Source: Quercus robur
Taxonomy: Eukaryota > Streptophyta > Magnoliopsida > Fagales > Fagaceae
DNA length: 64,000 nt
NCBI RefSeq assembly: GCF_932294415.1
Contig: NC_065542.1
Coordinates: forward strand, 43,117,942 to 43,181,941
Reading direction: 5' to 3'
Shown here: piece after piece, positions 1-10,079 of the stretch
How positions within the stretch are numbered: the first letter of the stretch is position 1
Layout: the number at the start of each line of letters is the position of its first letter
Translations under genes and position numbers: made by a program
The notes under the pieces: generated by a model
Told to the model about the DNA's origin: nothing
Database searches by the model: none
The model's input: only the letters and a program-made list of their open reading frames with translations

Positions 1-798
1 GAAAATCAGATTCCATTTTTTGTTTTGGAACGTTTATTTGAGATTACAAAAATGCCTAACGAGGAGTCTGGTCCATCTTTGTCCTTGCTTGCTTTGCGAT
101 TCTTTAACAACATAATTCAGAGACGCGAAGATATCATAGAGAGTCACAAAGATCTCAAGGGCTTGCATTTGCTTGACTTGGTACGCTCAAGTTTTATCCC
201 ACCCCATCAAGAATTGCCAAAGAGGGGCAACATACCAACACATATCATCCACTGTGTCTCGAAGCTACGTCATTCGGGGATTTGTCTCAATCCAGGCAAA
301 GAAGACAGCTTCTTGGTTGTGAAATTCCATCATGGTGTGATCGAGATGCCTACTATAACCATCGACGATTTCATGACACCTTTCTTGGTAAACTGTGTGG
401 CATTCGAGCAATGTCACAGTAGTTCCTCTAAGCACCTTACTACTTACGCTACATTTTTGGATAGCCTTGTCAACACAGCTAAGGACGTGGAGTACCTTAG
501 TGATTGCAACATAATCGAGAATTTCTTTGGGACCGAGGCCGAGGTTGCTCGGTTCATCAACAATTTGGGTAAGGATGTGGCGTTTGATATTGATTTGTGT
601 TATTTGTCGAAGTTGTTCAATGATGTTCACGACCATTATCAGAATAGTTGGCATGTACAGTGGGCAGGCTTCAAGTATAGGTATTTTGACACCCCTTGGT
701 CGTTTATTTCTGCATTGGCTGCCTTTGTGCTCTTGCTCCTTACAGTTACACAGACTTTTTACACGGTCTTAGCTTATGTGAATCCTCCTAAGAAATAA
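1..798 (+). CDS. DUF247 (UPF0481) protein, C-terminal part
   Basis: The open frame runs in from the left edge, so the start codon lies outside the window; 265 residues are visible. The first residues read ENQIPFFVLE, a hallmark of plant DUF247 proteins, and the end has the family's membrane anchor: PWSFISALAAF followed by a hydrophobic stretch (VLLLLTV) and a short polar tail ending PPKK. Family members are about 400-550 residues, so roughly the C-terminal half is present. DUF247 proteins are plant-specific, usually single-exon and clustered, and membrane-anchored at the C-terminus; some act in self-incompatibility in grasses but most have no known role. No frameshift or stop is visible. Family confidence is high; the specific function is unknown. 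Confidence 0.93.
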   Translation, partial: ENQIPFFVLERLFEITKMPNEESGPSLSLLALRFFNNIIQRREDIIESHKDLKGLHLLDLVRSSFIPPHQELPKRGNIPTHIIHCVSKLRHSGICLNPGKEDSFLVVKFHHGVIEMPTITIDDFMTPFLVNCVAFEQCHSSSSKHLTTYATFLDSLVNTAKDVEYLSDCNIIENFFGTEAEVARFINNLGKDVAFDIDLCYLSKLFNDVHDHYQNSWHVQWAGFKYRYFDTPWSFISALAAFVLLLLTVTQTFYTVLAYVNPPKK

Positions 799-1027
799 TA
801 ATGAGCCTCCTATTCTCTCCACACATTGATTAAACCATGTTTAATTATAGTCGATCATGATCATACATTTAAGAGGATCATGGATTTGTAATTGTGTGAA
901 ATTTTTTGTAATTTGTTGTGTCACTTTTGAGTTCTTGTAATAGACCCATCTTGCCTCAAGGGTTAGCTCTGTGCTTGCGAGGCCAACATGAAGTGAGAAT
1001 GTGAGACAGATCGTAGACAAAATGCTA
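799..1027 (+). other. 3' flank of the DUF247 gene
   Basis: AT-rich non-coding sequence directly after the stop codon, probably the 3' UTR. It ends where the target-site duplication of the LINE insertion begins. I see no further gene. Confidence 0.5.
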
Positions 1028-1598
1028 ATTTGTGTGTATATGTCATTTTTTTTTTTTTGAAAGTGAAATGGATTTCATTAAGCATTAACCACGTCCAAAA
1101 ACAGAGCATCTAAAACAGGGGGAGAGGACTCCTCCAACCATACAACCTCATCACCCAAGCCTTTAGCAAACTTAGCCAAACAATGAGCCACACCATTGGC
1201 TGTGCGGTGTACCCACCCAACAGAAACAACCCGTAGGCCTGAACATAAGCAATGAATATCCCCATACAGATTTCCCAGGCGTGAACCATTCGGCTGTGAG
1301 CTGGAAATGTTCCTCATGACCGACCTGTTATCACCTTCAACAAGAAGCTCGGTGAAGCCCGCATCGACGGCAAGCCATGCAAAATTGCGGACCTTGTTTG
1401 GGATATGAAGCTTCCATAGCTTTCCCCACACCATGCTTTTTCCCAACGGCAAAGAGCCCTCACCCCTACCATCCGTCTCTTTCTTCAATTCTCTGGCCAA
1501 GTGGTACCCTGTTTTAACTGAATATACTCCCTCTGTAGAATGCAGCCAGAACAGAGCATCATTTGTGTGTCGGCATCATTTGTGTGTATATGTCATTT
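1028..1598 (-). mobile_element. 5'-truncated L1-type LINE with target-site duplications
   Basis: The insertion is bounded by two identical 21-bp direct repeats, at 1028-1048 and 1578-1598 (both begin ATTTGTGTGT). Next to the left repeat is a T run (1049-1058), which is the poly(A) tail of an element on the minus strand. The body (1049-1577, about 530 bp) codes on the minus strand for the end of a LINE ORF2. A long perfect TSD plus a poly(A) tail and a 5' truncation is the classic mark of target-primed reverse transcription, and a perfect TSD suggests a fairly young insertion. Confidence 0.9.
1078..1566 (-). pseudogene. LINE ORF2 remnant: zinc-binding region fused to RNase H
   Basis: On the minus strand the frame reads from about 1566 (DALFWLHSTEGVYSVKTGYH) without an ATG through KLHIPNKVRNFAW, the start of the reverse-transcriptase zinc-binding domain (zf-RVT). 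It then passes straight into VDAGFTELLVEGDNRSVM, which is inside the RNase H (RVT_3) domain, and on through GWVHRTANGVAHCLAKFA, the conserved RNase H end. The stretch normally between (rest of zf-RVT, the linker and the RNase H start, roughly 150-200 residues) is missing, so the copy has an internal deletion that kept the frame. It cannot encode a working protein. Confidence 0.85.
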
Positions 1599-2355
1599 AC
1601 TCATTCCTTAAGGATGTTATTGTCATTTCAAAAAATATAGAACGGTCGCTATTAAAAAAAAGAAGTAACAAACAGTCAACGGTCCAGCATTGGCCCGTTT
1701 GAGGCTAGATCTGCATTGCGCCAAATCGCACTATGATCAATTCTATGATATCCCAATCCCACGCATGCATTAGAGAAAGTAGGTCTAATAGTTAAAAGAT
1801 GTTATTTCTTATACTAGCATCGTGAATCTTAAATTATAGATTAAATAAATGTTGTACACATTTGCAAAATGTTCTGTGACTGGCTAAGTTGTGTGACCTG
1901 AAAGTCTCAAATAAGAAAACAAACCATAAAATCGGAATTTATGTGAAAAATAAAATGGGAAAGCGCCTTGTTTGAAGAAAAATAATGGCTACTTATCAGC
2001 TGAACAATGGTGATTAACAGTTGAACCGAGCAATACTTGACGATGGACTACTTAAAATCTAGTGAAGGGCGACAGAAAAGTAGCTTAATACCATGTTAAT
2101 AAATGAAAGATGTAGAGAGAGGAGAAATTGAGAGTTTAAGCAAGGAGATTTACATGATTCAATCTCACGACATATGTCTAAAATAGAAAGCCCTTAATGA
2201 CTATATCTTTGCGATTTTGTAATTGTACTCCATTCATTTTGTTGGCCAGTTTAGAAAATTAAATTTTTTAAGAGAGCACCATATAATATAATGTCTTTCA
2301 AATAAGAAGATACAAAGTTTCCAAAATTACCATACTTAATTTAAACTATAATATA
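1599..2355. other. Intergenic, no feature seen
   Basis: AT-rich sequence with no convincing coding frame or bounded repeat. Confidence 0.4.
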
Positions 2356-2525
2356 AGAGAGGTATTGTGTTTTTTAATAAATTAACAGGTAATAATAAAA
2401 GAGAGGTATTGTATTTTTTAATAAATTAAAAGATAATAATAAAAGAGAGATATTGTATTTTTTTAATAAATTAAAAGGTAATAATAAAAGAGAGGTATTT
2501 TATTTTTTAATAAATTAAAAGGTAA
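2356..2525. repeat. Tandem repeat, 44-45 bp unit, about four copies
   Basis: Units start at 2356, 2400, 2444 and 2489, each beginning AGAGAGGTATTG (or a one-base variant) and continuing with a T run, AATAAATTAA and AATAATAAA. The units differ at a few positions only. Confidence 0.9.
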
Positions 2526-2572
2526 GTTAGTAAATTTATAAATATTGACTTTTTAAAGAGAACCATAAGACC

Positions 2573-2830
2573 AAGTTTGGCAATAAACTTGGTTGTAGCC
2601 TAAAACTATAATATCACTCAATATCCTTTTATTGAATGTGAATTTTGACAAATTCATTATTAAATTACATTTTTTTTATTATATTCTCTATGCTTGCAAA
2701 ATTTTTAGAAAATAAAAAAAAAATCAATAACTATATCATTAATCAAATATTTAAGTTTCAAGTTTTTATAGTATAAAATTATGCATAAAAAAATACAATA
2801 AATGACTAAGAATTTAGGACAAAGGAATAT
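2573..2830 (+). repeat. MITE-like repeat, same family as 24199-24595
   Basis: This stretch is recognisably similar, in opposite orientation, to the element at 24199-24595: both share TTGTAGCCT near one end, TGCTTGCAAAATTT in the middle and ATCAATAACTAT after it. The far end is not clearly bounded here, so it may be truncated. Confidence 0.6.
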
Positions 2831-4130
2831 ATTATTGCGGGGTAAAAATTAAGTACACAATACTTTCGATGAAGTACATTAGATTTTTTAATTAAATTTA
2901 AACACTTAGTTGCATTAACCAATAAAATAAGAATAATGATCACCATGTACCTTTAGTGCGATGATCATTCCACAAGTATAAGTGCTTGTAGGATGTGGGG
3001 GTAAGAGTCGTTCAAGTTTTCAAGAGGGAGTTTTACACACATATACATTTAAATTAGGTTAGAGTAGAGTTTCTATCATATATATATATATAAGAATAAT
3101 GTTATCATTTTCAAGGATAATTAAATTATAAAAAATAAAAAAAAAACTAAGTGTTTGAATTCAAATAGAAATAATGTATTGCACCTAAGTTTGACCTATT
3201 ATTTTGAACCCAAAGTAGGATATATATGGGTTGTTGATTCTAGAAAATCCCTTAATTGGACTGAAAAATTCAAGAACAATCAAAATTCCTGGATTTTCGT
3301 CAACTAAAAATATCAATGTATCCAATTGTTATATACTAACACTATTGTTCAACATTTTTCTTAATAAATAAATGTTTTGGGTGTTCTTCTTTTCCGTCGG
3401 TATTCATTTTAGCATCCCTTGTTCTCACTAGATGACACCCACCATTTGCGATAGGTCGCTTCTGAAATATATGCAGATCTTAAAATGATGATCAAATCGC
3501 ATATATAGCATTAACTTTTTCACCAAATCCAGCAAATTAGGCTATCTAACATTCAAAATCAAACCTTTTCTTTACCAAACAAAAAATAACATTCTAACTT
3601 TTCCAACCAACCAAACAAACATTGTTAATTTCCCAGCAATCCTGCGCTGAACACACACTACCGTATAGGACGCGCGCAGGTAAGGGTGATGGTTTCCTTG
3701 AATTCGGTGGAGATTTTCCCAGTCATTTCCATTGAATATTCAATGTTTGATCCATCCCTATATCATTCATTCAGGCTAGCTGACCGGCAGTTGTGACTAC
3801 TTGTGTACAAAAAGGAAATAGAAAGCGTGCATGCATGTGATTATGCAGTTGAAAGGTCATTTATTGTGTTCATAAAAAAATAAAAGAAAGGTCATCCATT
3901 GCTTTTGCGAAAAGAAAGGATTTATTATAGGATATGATTGGGGTGCTGCAGCGGTATTGAGATGGATAGAGTTGGGCCTTCGAGCCTTTTTACAAGAGTG
4001 TTGTGCATTAGTATTGGTGGAGGCAAAATAGGTAAAATGTTAAATTTAGCAACTAAATATAATAAAAGTGGAACAAATGGCTAATGCATCAATGGAGCAA
4101 TAGCCATATATATATATATATATATTTTTG
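2831..4130. other. Intergenic, no gene seen
   Basis: AT-rich sequence with short A/T tracts and a (TA)n run at about 4107-4123. No supported gene. Confidence 0.4.
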
Positions 4131-4138
4131 CTATTGAG

Positions 4139-4185
4139 CTACAGTGCACAGCCAAAGATGGTTGTGCTTTGGCTGTGCACTGTAG
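4139..4185. repeat. Perfect 19-bp inverted repeat (hairpin)
   Basis: CTACAGTGCACAGCCAAAG at 4139-4157 and its exact reverse complement at 4167-4185 flank a 9-base loop. It sits between a (TA)n run and the LTR-like sequence of the Ty3/gypsy element. It may be the remains of a small foldback MITE inserted in or next to the LTR. Confidence 0.85.
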
Positions 4186-4189
4186 ATAA

Positions 4190-4644
4190 TGATGAGATTA
4201 ACAAACTCCTTAGCCCAGACGACCTCACCAAATACTTCCATCTACCCAGCCACGGCATGGACGAGGAAGAGCAAACCATTAATGAGAAGCTTCAATGCCT
4301 TGGACCATTACCAATTAGCTATCAAACCATTGACAGCTCTTCAAAACCCGCATTAACAAGTCTTGAGGTGTTACGGAAGGGGCACTAAAGCCACAATTAA
4401 GGCCCCAATGGCTAGAAACTACAAAACTATATATACACCTACAGTACACAAGCAAAGGTAATTCTAATACTCAAAACTCTCTTATTTCCCCAAAAAGCTT
4501 TTGTACACTGACTTTGACATCGGAGGTGTTGTGGCAGACACCACATTGGTGACCACCTAAGGAAAGCCTTTACGCTACATTTGTAGGTATAGTGACGATG
4601 ATTCAGTTCCATCTGGACAACAACTGATGATTTCCACCTCATCA
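4190..4644 (+). repeat. Probable 5' LTR (3' portion) of the gypsy element
   Basis: The segment ends in CA at 4643-4644, three bases before a primer-binding-site-like sequence. An open frame at 4128-4388 is not protein-like against any family I know and is best read as LTR sequence. The start is not defined; the hairpin at 4139-4185 may interrupt it. Confidence 0.55.
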
Positions 4645-4647
4645 GTT

Positions 4648-4665
4648 TGGTGTCATCTGTGGGAA
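4648..4665 (+). promoter_or_regulatory. Primer-binding site of the gypsy element
   Basis: TTGGTGTCATCTGTGGGAA around 4648-4665 resembles the TGGCGCCGTCTGTGGGAA-type sequence found after the 5' LTR of plant Tat elements. It has two changes, both explicable as C-to-T decay, and follows the LTR end directly. Confidence 0.6.
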
Positions 4666-5019
4666 CGACATTTTCGCACTTAGGTTCGAAAGTCAATTCC
4701 CAAATTCAGATGGAGTTCAACCAAGATTCTGCAACATTAGCCCTGCAAATCCAGACATTTACATCTAGTATGGAAGAACTCACCAAACAAAACTAGGAGA
4801 TGAGGTTGCAGCTTCAACAAAAGGAGAACCGATCTAGGTCCAATCAGGAGGACGATGGAGACAGTCACAGAAAGAGTGACCGTCGAAGACTAGCCACTCC
4901 AGATGGACCAAGTTCGGATCTTCTTCGGGAAATGAGAAAGGAGATGGACGAGCTAAGGAACACCATTAAAGGGAAAATGGATCGAAGCCTAGATAGAATG
5001 GTCAGGACGACGGATTCAC

Positions 5020-5027
5020 CTTTCACG
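5020..5027 (+). repeat. Left target-site duplication of the hAT-type element
   Basis: CTTTCACG here matches CTTTCATG at 6382-6389, with one transition at a CpG. Eight base pairs is the hAT length. Confidence 0.75.
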
Positions 5028-6381
5028 CATAGTTTTAAAACCCGGACCGTTCAAAGAACCGGACAAAGGAGAGGTTCAACGTTTTTGAGGTCCGATCGAG
5101 GTTGAACCGAGGTTGAATCGCGATGATGCCATAATTAAATTAATAATTATTTAAAATATAAATAAATAATTAAATTAGTAAAACATTGAGAATATATATT
5201 ATTTTAATGTATATAGATTTAATTATTTAATAAATATTTCTATAAATTATCAAAAATTCCATATTTTTTTTAATTCACAATTATAAGTTATACATGATCC
5301 AATAGGACTCAGCCCATTTTATAATTAATAAAAAAATTAATCAATGATAACCATGAAGAGTGAAGAGGAAGGGATGTTTTTAAATTGAGAGGTACTACGT
5401 TAACAATATTTTCACAACAAATTATAGGTAGTTGTTATTGGTTCAAATTTGAACCTAAGATTAAGATTACTTTTTTGCTCCAATAATAATAACCAGTAAC
5501 AACCTACCACTTAAAATTTGTTGTAAAAGTATTATGAAAATACTGTGAACATCTCATTTCTCTTTTAAATTTCTTAAACTTTTCAAATTGCCTAAGTACA
5601 ATCCGTTTTTCCTTTTTCTGTTTCTTTTTTTTTTCTTCCCTTATTCTCCACCGTTTGATAGATTGATTTATCTCCTCCACCGTTTATAATTCTACATCTT
5701 TATCTCTTTCTTGTTTCTTTTCTTTTTTACTAGTATCTTAAATTTTTCTCATCCACCCATTTAAAAATTTTACCTTCCCAGTGCCTCTTTTACTTTCCCA
5801 ATGCCTAGTTGCCTACACATTTCTTCAGTGTTCCCTCTTTCTCTTTCTTGATGAACCCTCTTCTCTCTTTCTTCTTCACAAAATCTCCTCACAAAACTCT
5901 TCATCGGCCTCCTTCTCAGTCTCACTCATGGAAACAATCATGGTTTTTTTTTTTGGTGTCAAAAACTCTTGCAAAGAATTGTATTGTCACTGTGTAGTGG
6001 CTGCTCCTTTCTTCTTCTTCTTCTTCTTGTCAAAAAAAAATTTCGCAGAAGCACTCATTGCAGAAAAGAAATTTTCGCTTGAAACTGTCCAGAACATTGA
6101 TGCGAGTTCAACGTTTGACAAAATATTCTGGTTGAAGCTTCAACAATGGTGATTTGGTGCTGTGAGTCTGTAATGTTTTTATTTTTTTTAAATAAAAATA
6201 GCTCTAACTTGAACTGTAAAAACCGTTCACGGTTCTCAAACTAGATGGTTTAACCACGATTTGAACAGTTCCCTGCTTTTCTTACTTAGAACGGTTTCGA
6301 GGGGTAAAAGAACCGTAATAGTGAGAGGTTCGCGGTTTTCTTGGTCAAATCGTACGGTTCGGTCTGGGTTTCAAAACCATG
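5028..6381. mobile_element. Non-autonomous hAT-type element inside gag
   Basis: The ends are terminal inverted repeats of about 22 bp: the left begins CATAGTTTTAAAACCCGGAC and the reverse complement of the right end begins CATGGTTTTGAAACCCAGAC (three differences over 22). Subterminal sequence on both sides is rich in GGTT/AACC/CCGG words. Eight-bp direct repeats flank it. The interior (1354 bp in total) has no transposase; its open frames are T-rich low-complexity sequence. It carries another small MITE at 5388-5566. It belongs to the common plant hAT MITE type with ends rich in AAACCCGGACCG. Confidence 0.85.
5388..5566. repeat. Small foldback MITE, family M3 copy 1
   Basis: Left end GAGGTACTACGTTAACAATA and the right end form diverged inverted repeats around ATTTTCACAACAAATT and its complement. 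Related copies occur at 54262-54420 and 61837-62165. Confidence 0.65.
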
Positions 6382-6389
6382 CTTTCATG
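6382..6389 (+). repeat. Right target-site duplication of the hAT-type element
   Basis: CTTTCATG, paired with 5020-5027; after it the gag frame resumes. Confidence 0.75.
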
Positions 6390-7099
6390 GCGGCAGTCCT
6401 GGAATGCCTAGTGCCGTCAAAATTTCGCCTACCTCAACTTAAACCGTTTGACAGGCTGAAGGACCCCCTGGACCACCTCAACACTTTCAAGACGACCCTA
6501 GGCCTTTAACAGCCTCCTGATGAAATACTATGTTGTTTATTCCCCACCACTCTCAAAGGAGTTGCAAGGGAGTGGTTCACAAAGTTACCAGCATCGTCCA
6601 TTGATAGCTTCGAGCAGTTGGGCAGTTTCTTCTTACGCCACTTCGTCGGGGGACAACACCCAAGGAGGCCAACAGACCACTTACTTACCATCAGGCAAGG
6701 AGAAAAGGAGACCCTGAGGTCGTACGTGAAGCATTTCACTCAAGAAACCTTAGAAGTCGATGAAGCTGATGACAAAGTGCAGCTAACAACCTTTAAAGCT
6801 GGATTGAAATCTAGGGAGTTCTTGGTCTCACTCGCAAAAAATCCCCCAAAAACGATGGCAGAGATGCTCCTGAAGGCGCAAAAGTACATGAACGCCGAAG
6901 ACACCTTAGCAACGATAAAAGATGTAGAGAAGACCAATGAGAAAGGAAGGAAGGAAGACGATCGGATAGGACGAAAAAGGAAGCGTTCAGATCGTCAGAA
7001 CAGCAACAAGGGGCAAAAGAAAAGACGATAAAGCTCCTCAGACGGTAAAATTAACTCCTTTGGTTATGCCTGTTGACAAAATTTTGGCGCAAATTAAGG

Positions 7100-9030
7100 A
7101 TGAGCCCCAATGTACGTGACAAGAAGAAACATTGCTGTCTCCACAAGGATCATGACCACTACACAGAGGATTGCAGGGACTTGAAGGAGCAGACATAGGA
7201 ACTCATACGAAAAGGGAAATTGTAGAGGTTTGTAAAGAAGGGAGAACCCAATAGGTCCAGGGATGACAACAAGGACAAGCGCGAAGCCTCACCAAGGGAT
7301 GAAGACCTCACGTCCCAGTGTTCACCAAGTGTGATTGGGGAGATAAAGACGATTGCAGGAGGGCTGTCCACAAGTGGGTCATTCAAATCCCTCAAGAAAT
7401 CATATCAGAGGCAGGTGAACAGCATTCATAGGATCCCACCCTTGAAGCAAAGACAGACAGACAGGGACATGTTTTTCTCGGAAGAGGATGCCAGAGGAGT
7501 GAAGCAGCCTCATGACGACCCCTTGGTCATAATGCTCATGATAGAAGAATCCTTGTGGATAATGGCAGTTTCGCAAACATCATCTATCTCTCCGCTTTTC
7601 AACAGCTAAAGTTAGAACCAGGGAGGCTATGCCCTTTTGAGTCCCCTCTCGTCAGCTTCAGTGGGGACAGAGTGTATCCCAAAGGCATAGTGACGTTAAC
7701 AGTCACAGTAGGGTTTTATCCGAGACAACTGACTTGTTAGCTAGACTTCTTAGTGGTAAATTGTCCTTCTTCATATAATGTGATCATTAGGAGGGCCACA
7801 CTCAACCGCTGGAAGGCAGCCACGTCCACCTATTGCCTGAAGGTAAAATTTCCAATGAAAAATGGTGTAGGTGAAGTGAAAGGAGATCAAGTACTGGCTA
7901 GGGAGTACTACCAAGCAGTATTGGCAGTAAAGGAAAACCATGCATGGATGATCGAGGAAAAAGAAGAGGAAAATGTGGAAGCCCTAGAAACTGTGGAGCT
8001 AGTAGACGAAGAGCCAATGAAGACTACAAGAGTAGGGATGACCATAGGTACAGACATGAAGAGGAAACTAGTCCAACTCCTTAAGGAGAACCTGGACATC
8101 TTCGCCTGGAGCCACGAGGACATGCCAAGCATATCCACAGAGATCATCCAACATAAATTAGAAATGAACCCCGAGAAAAAGCTTATCTAGTAGAGATGAC
8201 GAGTGTTTGCTCTGGAACAAAACTAGGCGATCATGGATGAAGTAAACAAGCTACTAGCAGTAGGCTTCATCCACGAGGTCTACTACTCGGACTGGCTGGC
8301 CAACGTCGTCCTCGTAAAGAAGGCAAATGAGAAATGGAGGATGTGCGTGGACTTCACAGACTTAAACAAGGCTTGTCCAAAGGACAACTTCCCCCTACCT
8401 AGGATAGATTAGCTGGTGGATTCCACAGCAAGACACAAGCTCTTGACTTTTATGGACACATTCTTAGGTACAACTAGATAAAAATGGCAAAAGAAGACCA
8501 GGAGAAGACTATCTTCATCACAAGCCAAGGGCTCTACTACTATAAAGTGATGCCCTTTGGGCTAAAAAATGTAAGAGAAACCTACCAAAAGTTGGTAAAC
8601 AAAACGTTCAGTAAACAGATTGGGAGGAACATGGAAGTGTACGTAGACAACATGCTCATCAAGAGTAAAAAAGAGTTTACTTACCTGGATGATCTCTAAG
8701 AGACGTTTGCAACTCTCAGACAATATCAGATGAAGTTAAACCCCAACAAGCATGCCTTTGGGGTAGCGTCTCCGGAAGTTCTTCCAGAGAGGAACAAAAG
8801 CGAACCCAGAGAAGGTATGAACCATACTAGAGATGGCATCACCCAAGACAGTGAAAGAAGTCCAGAAGCTCACAGGAAGAATAGCAGTGCTCAACAGATT
8901 CGTCTTGAAAGCAACGGACAAATGCTTGCCTTTCTTCAAGACACTGAAGCAGGCCTTCGTTTGGACAGACAAGTGTGAGAAGCCTTCCAGGAACTCAAGC
9001 GCTACCTTAGCAATCTACCCCTCCTGAGCC
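7100..9030 (+). pseudogene. pol remnant: protease and reverse transcriptase
   Basis: The protease active-site region reads [20 protein letters not shown] near 7540-7620. The RT part shows WLANVVLVKK, WRMCVDFTDLNKACPKDNFP and FPLPRID (8290-8410), then after stops and a frameshift MPFGLKN and TYQKLVNKTF (8550-8610). The catalytic YVDD motif appears as YVDN (8640-8651), a G-to-A change that would destroy polymerase activity. Stops lie at about 8188, 8410, 8479 and 8697 and there are at least three frame changes. This is a dead copy. Confidence 0.85.
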
Positions 9031-9730
9031 TATCCATGGAGGGAGAAAACCGATATTTGTACTTGGCAATGTCAGCTATAGCTATGAGTGCTGCCTTGAT
9101 CGAGAAGAGGACAAAAGGCAGCTCCCAGTTTATTATGTCAGCCAGGTCTTCCAAGGGGCAGAAGCTAAATACCCATGCATAGAGAAGATTGCATTCGCTT
9201 TGGTTATAGCTTCACGCAAGCTGCGCCCCTACTTCCAGGCGAACACCATCTTGGTGATGACGGACCAACCTATAAAGAAGTTGATGAACAAGCCCGAGGT
9301 TATAGGAAGGATAATCTAGTGGGTTATCGAGCTTAGCCAATTTGACATTAAGTACCACCCCCAAGACAGCTATTAAGGCACATGCATTGGCAAATTTCAT
9401 CACTGAATTTACAATCCTTGACGAGGAGGGAGCTACAGACAAAGTGGAAAGATGGACGATTTAGACCGATAGTTCGTCAGTTTGAAAGAGGGGTGGAGTA
9501 AGGGTCATTATCATCACCACAGAAGGAGAAACGCTCAAATACAGAGTTCAGCTAGCATTCCCAACCACCAATAATGAAGTTGAATACAAAAGAGTACTGA
9601 CTGGACTAAGGCTCAGAAAGGCACTAGGAGTCAAAAACTTACTCCTCCAGAGCGATTCAAAGCTCGTTGTTGGTTAGATAAAGGGGGAATTTGAAGCAAA
9701 TGAGGAAAGGATGCAAAAAATACCTAAAGT
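9031..9730 (+). pseudogene. RNase H remnants of the gypsy element
   Basis: A worn RT-linked RNase H is followed by an archaeal-type RNase H seen as TDSSSV, GGVRVIIITTEGETLKYRVQ, NNEVEYKRVLTGLRLRKALG and LLLQSDSKLVVG (9450-9680). The second domain is the feature that suggests the Tat lineage. Several TAG/TGA stops interrupt it. Confidence 0.75.
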
Positions 9731-10079
9731 TGACGAAACTTTTGACACAAGAGTTTGATCAGGTGGAGTTTACACAGATCCCCAGAAGCCAAAATATAGG
9801 GTAGACGAGCTGGCAAAACAGTTGTCATCAGAAATAGGACCAACGAATATGGACCCGAAGATTGAAGTCCAGAAATGCCCCAGTATCGAAGAGGTCTTCA
9901 CCTTCATAATCCAGAGTGAAAGCAGCTAGATTACCCTAATCCTATCCTTCTTTCAGGATGGACGGCTTCCACAGGACATCGAAGAGGCCAAGAAGGTTAG
10001 GAAGAGGGCAACAAGGTTTTTGATCTTGAATGACACCCTGTACAAAAGAGGTTTCTCCATGCCTTACCTGAAGTGCGTC

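Larger units (their letters stand above)
4710..7031 (+). pseudogene. gag pseudogene of the gypsy element, split by a hAT insertion
   Basis: The first part (4710-5024) begins with an ATG, has one in-frame TAG at about 4794 and then a charged Glu/Arg/Lys-rich stretch. The second part (6387-7031) carries the Retrotrans_gag core with REWFTKLP, FEQLGSFFLRHFVGG and SYVKHFTQETLEVDEADDKV, one in-frame TAA near 6508, and a basic tail (RKRKRSDRQ) ending in a stop. Between them lies a 1354-bp DNA element with its target duplication. The two gag parts are in the same frame relative to the insertion site, so the element interrupted one continuous gene. A zinc-knuckle-like [14 protein letters not shown] lies further on near 7130-7170, in another frame. 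Confidence 0.85.

Noticed and set aside
4128..4388. 86-residue plus-strand open frame
   Set aside because: It begins inside the hairpin and runs through LTR sequence of the gypsy element; no family resemblance.
5781..6152. 123-residue open frame rich in Phe and Leu
   Set aside because: T-rich low-complexity interior of the hAT-type element; no domain.
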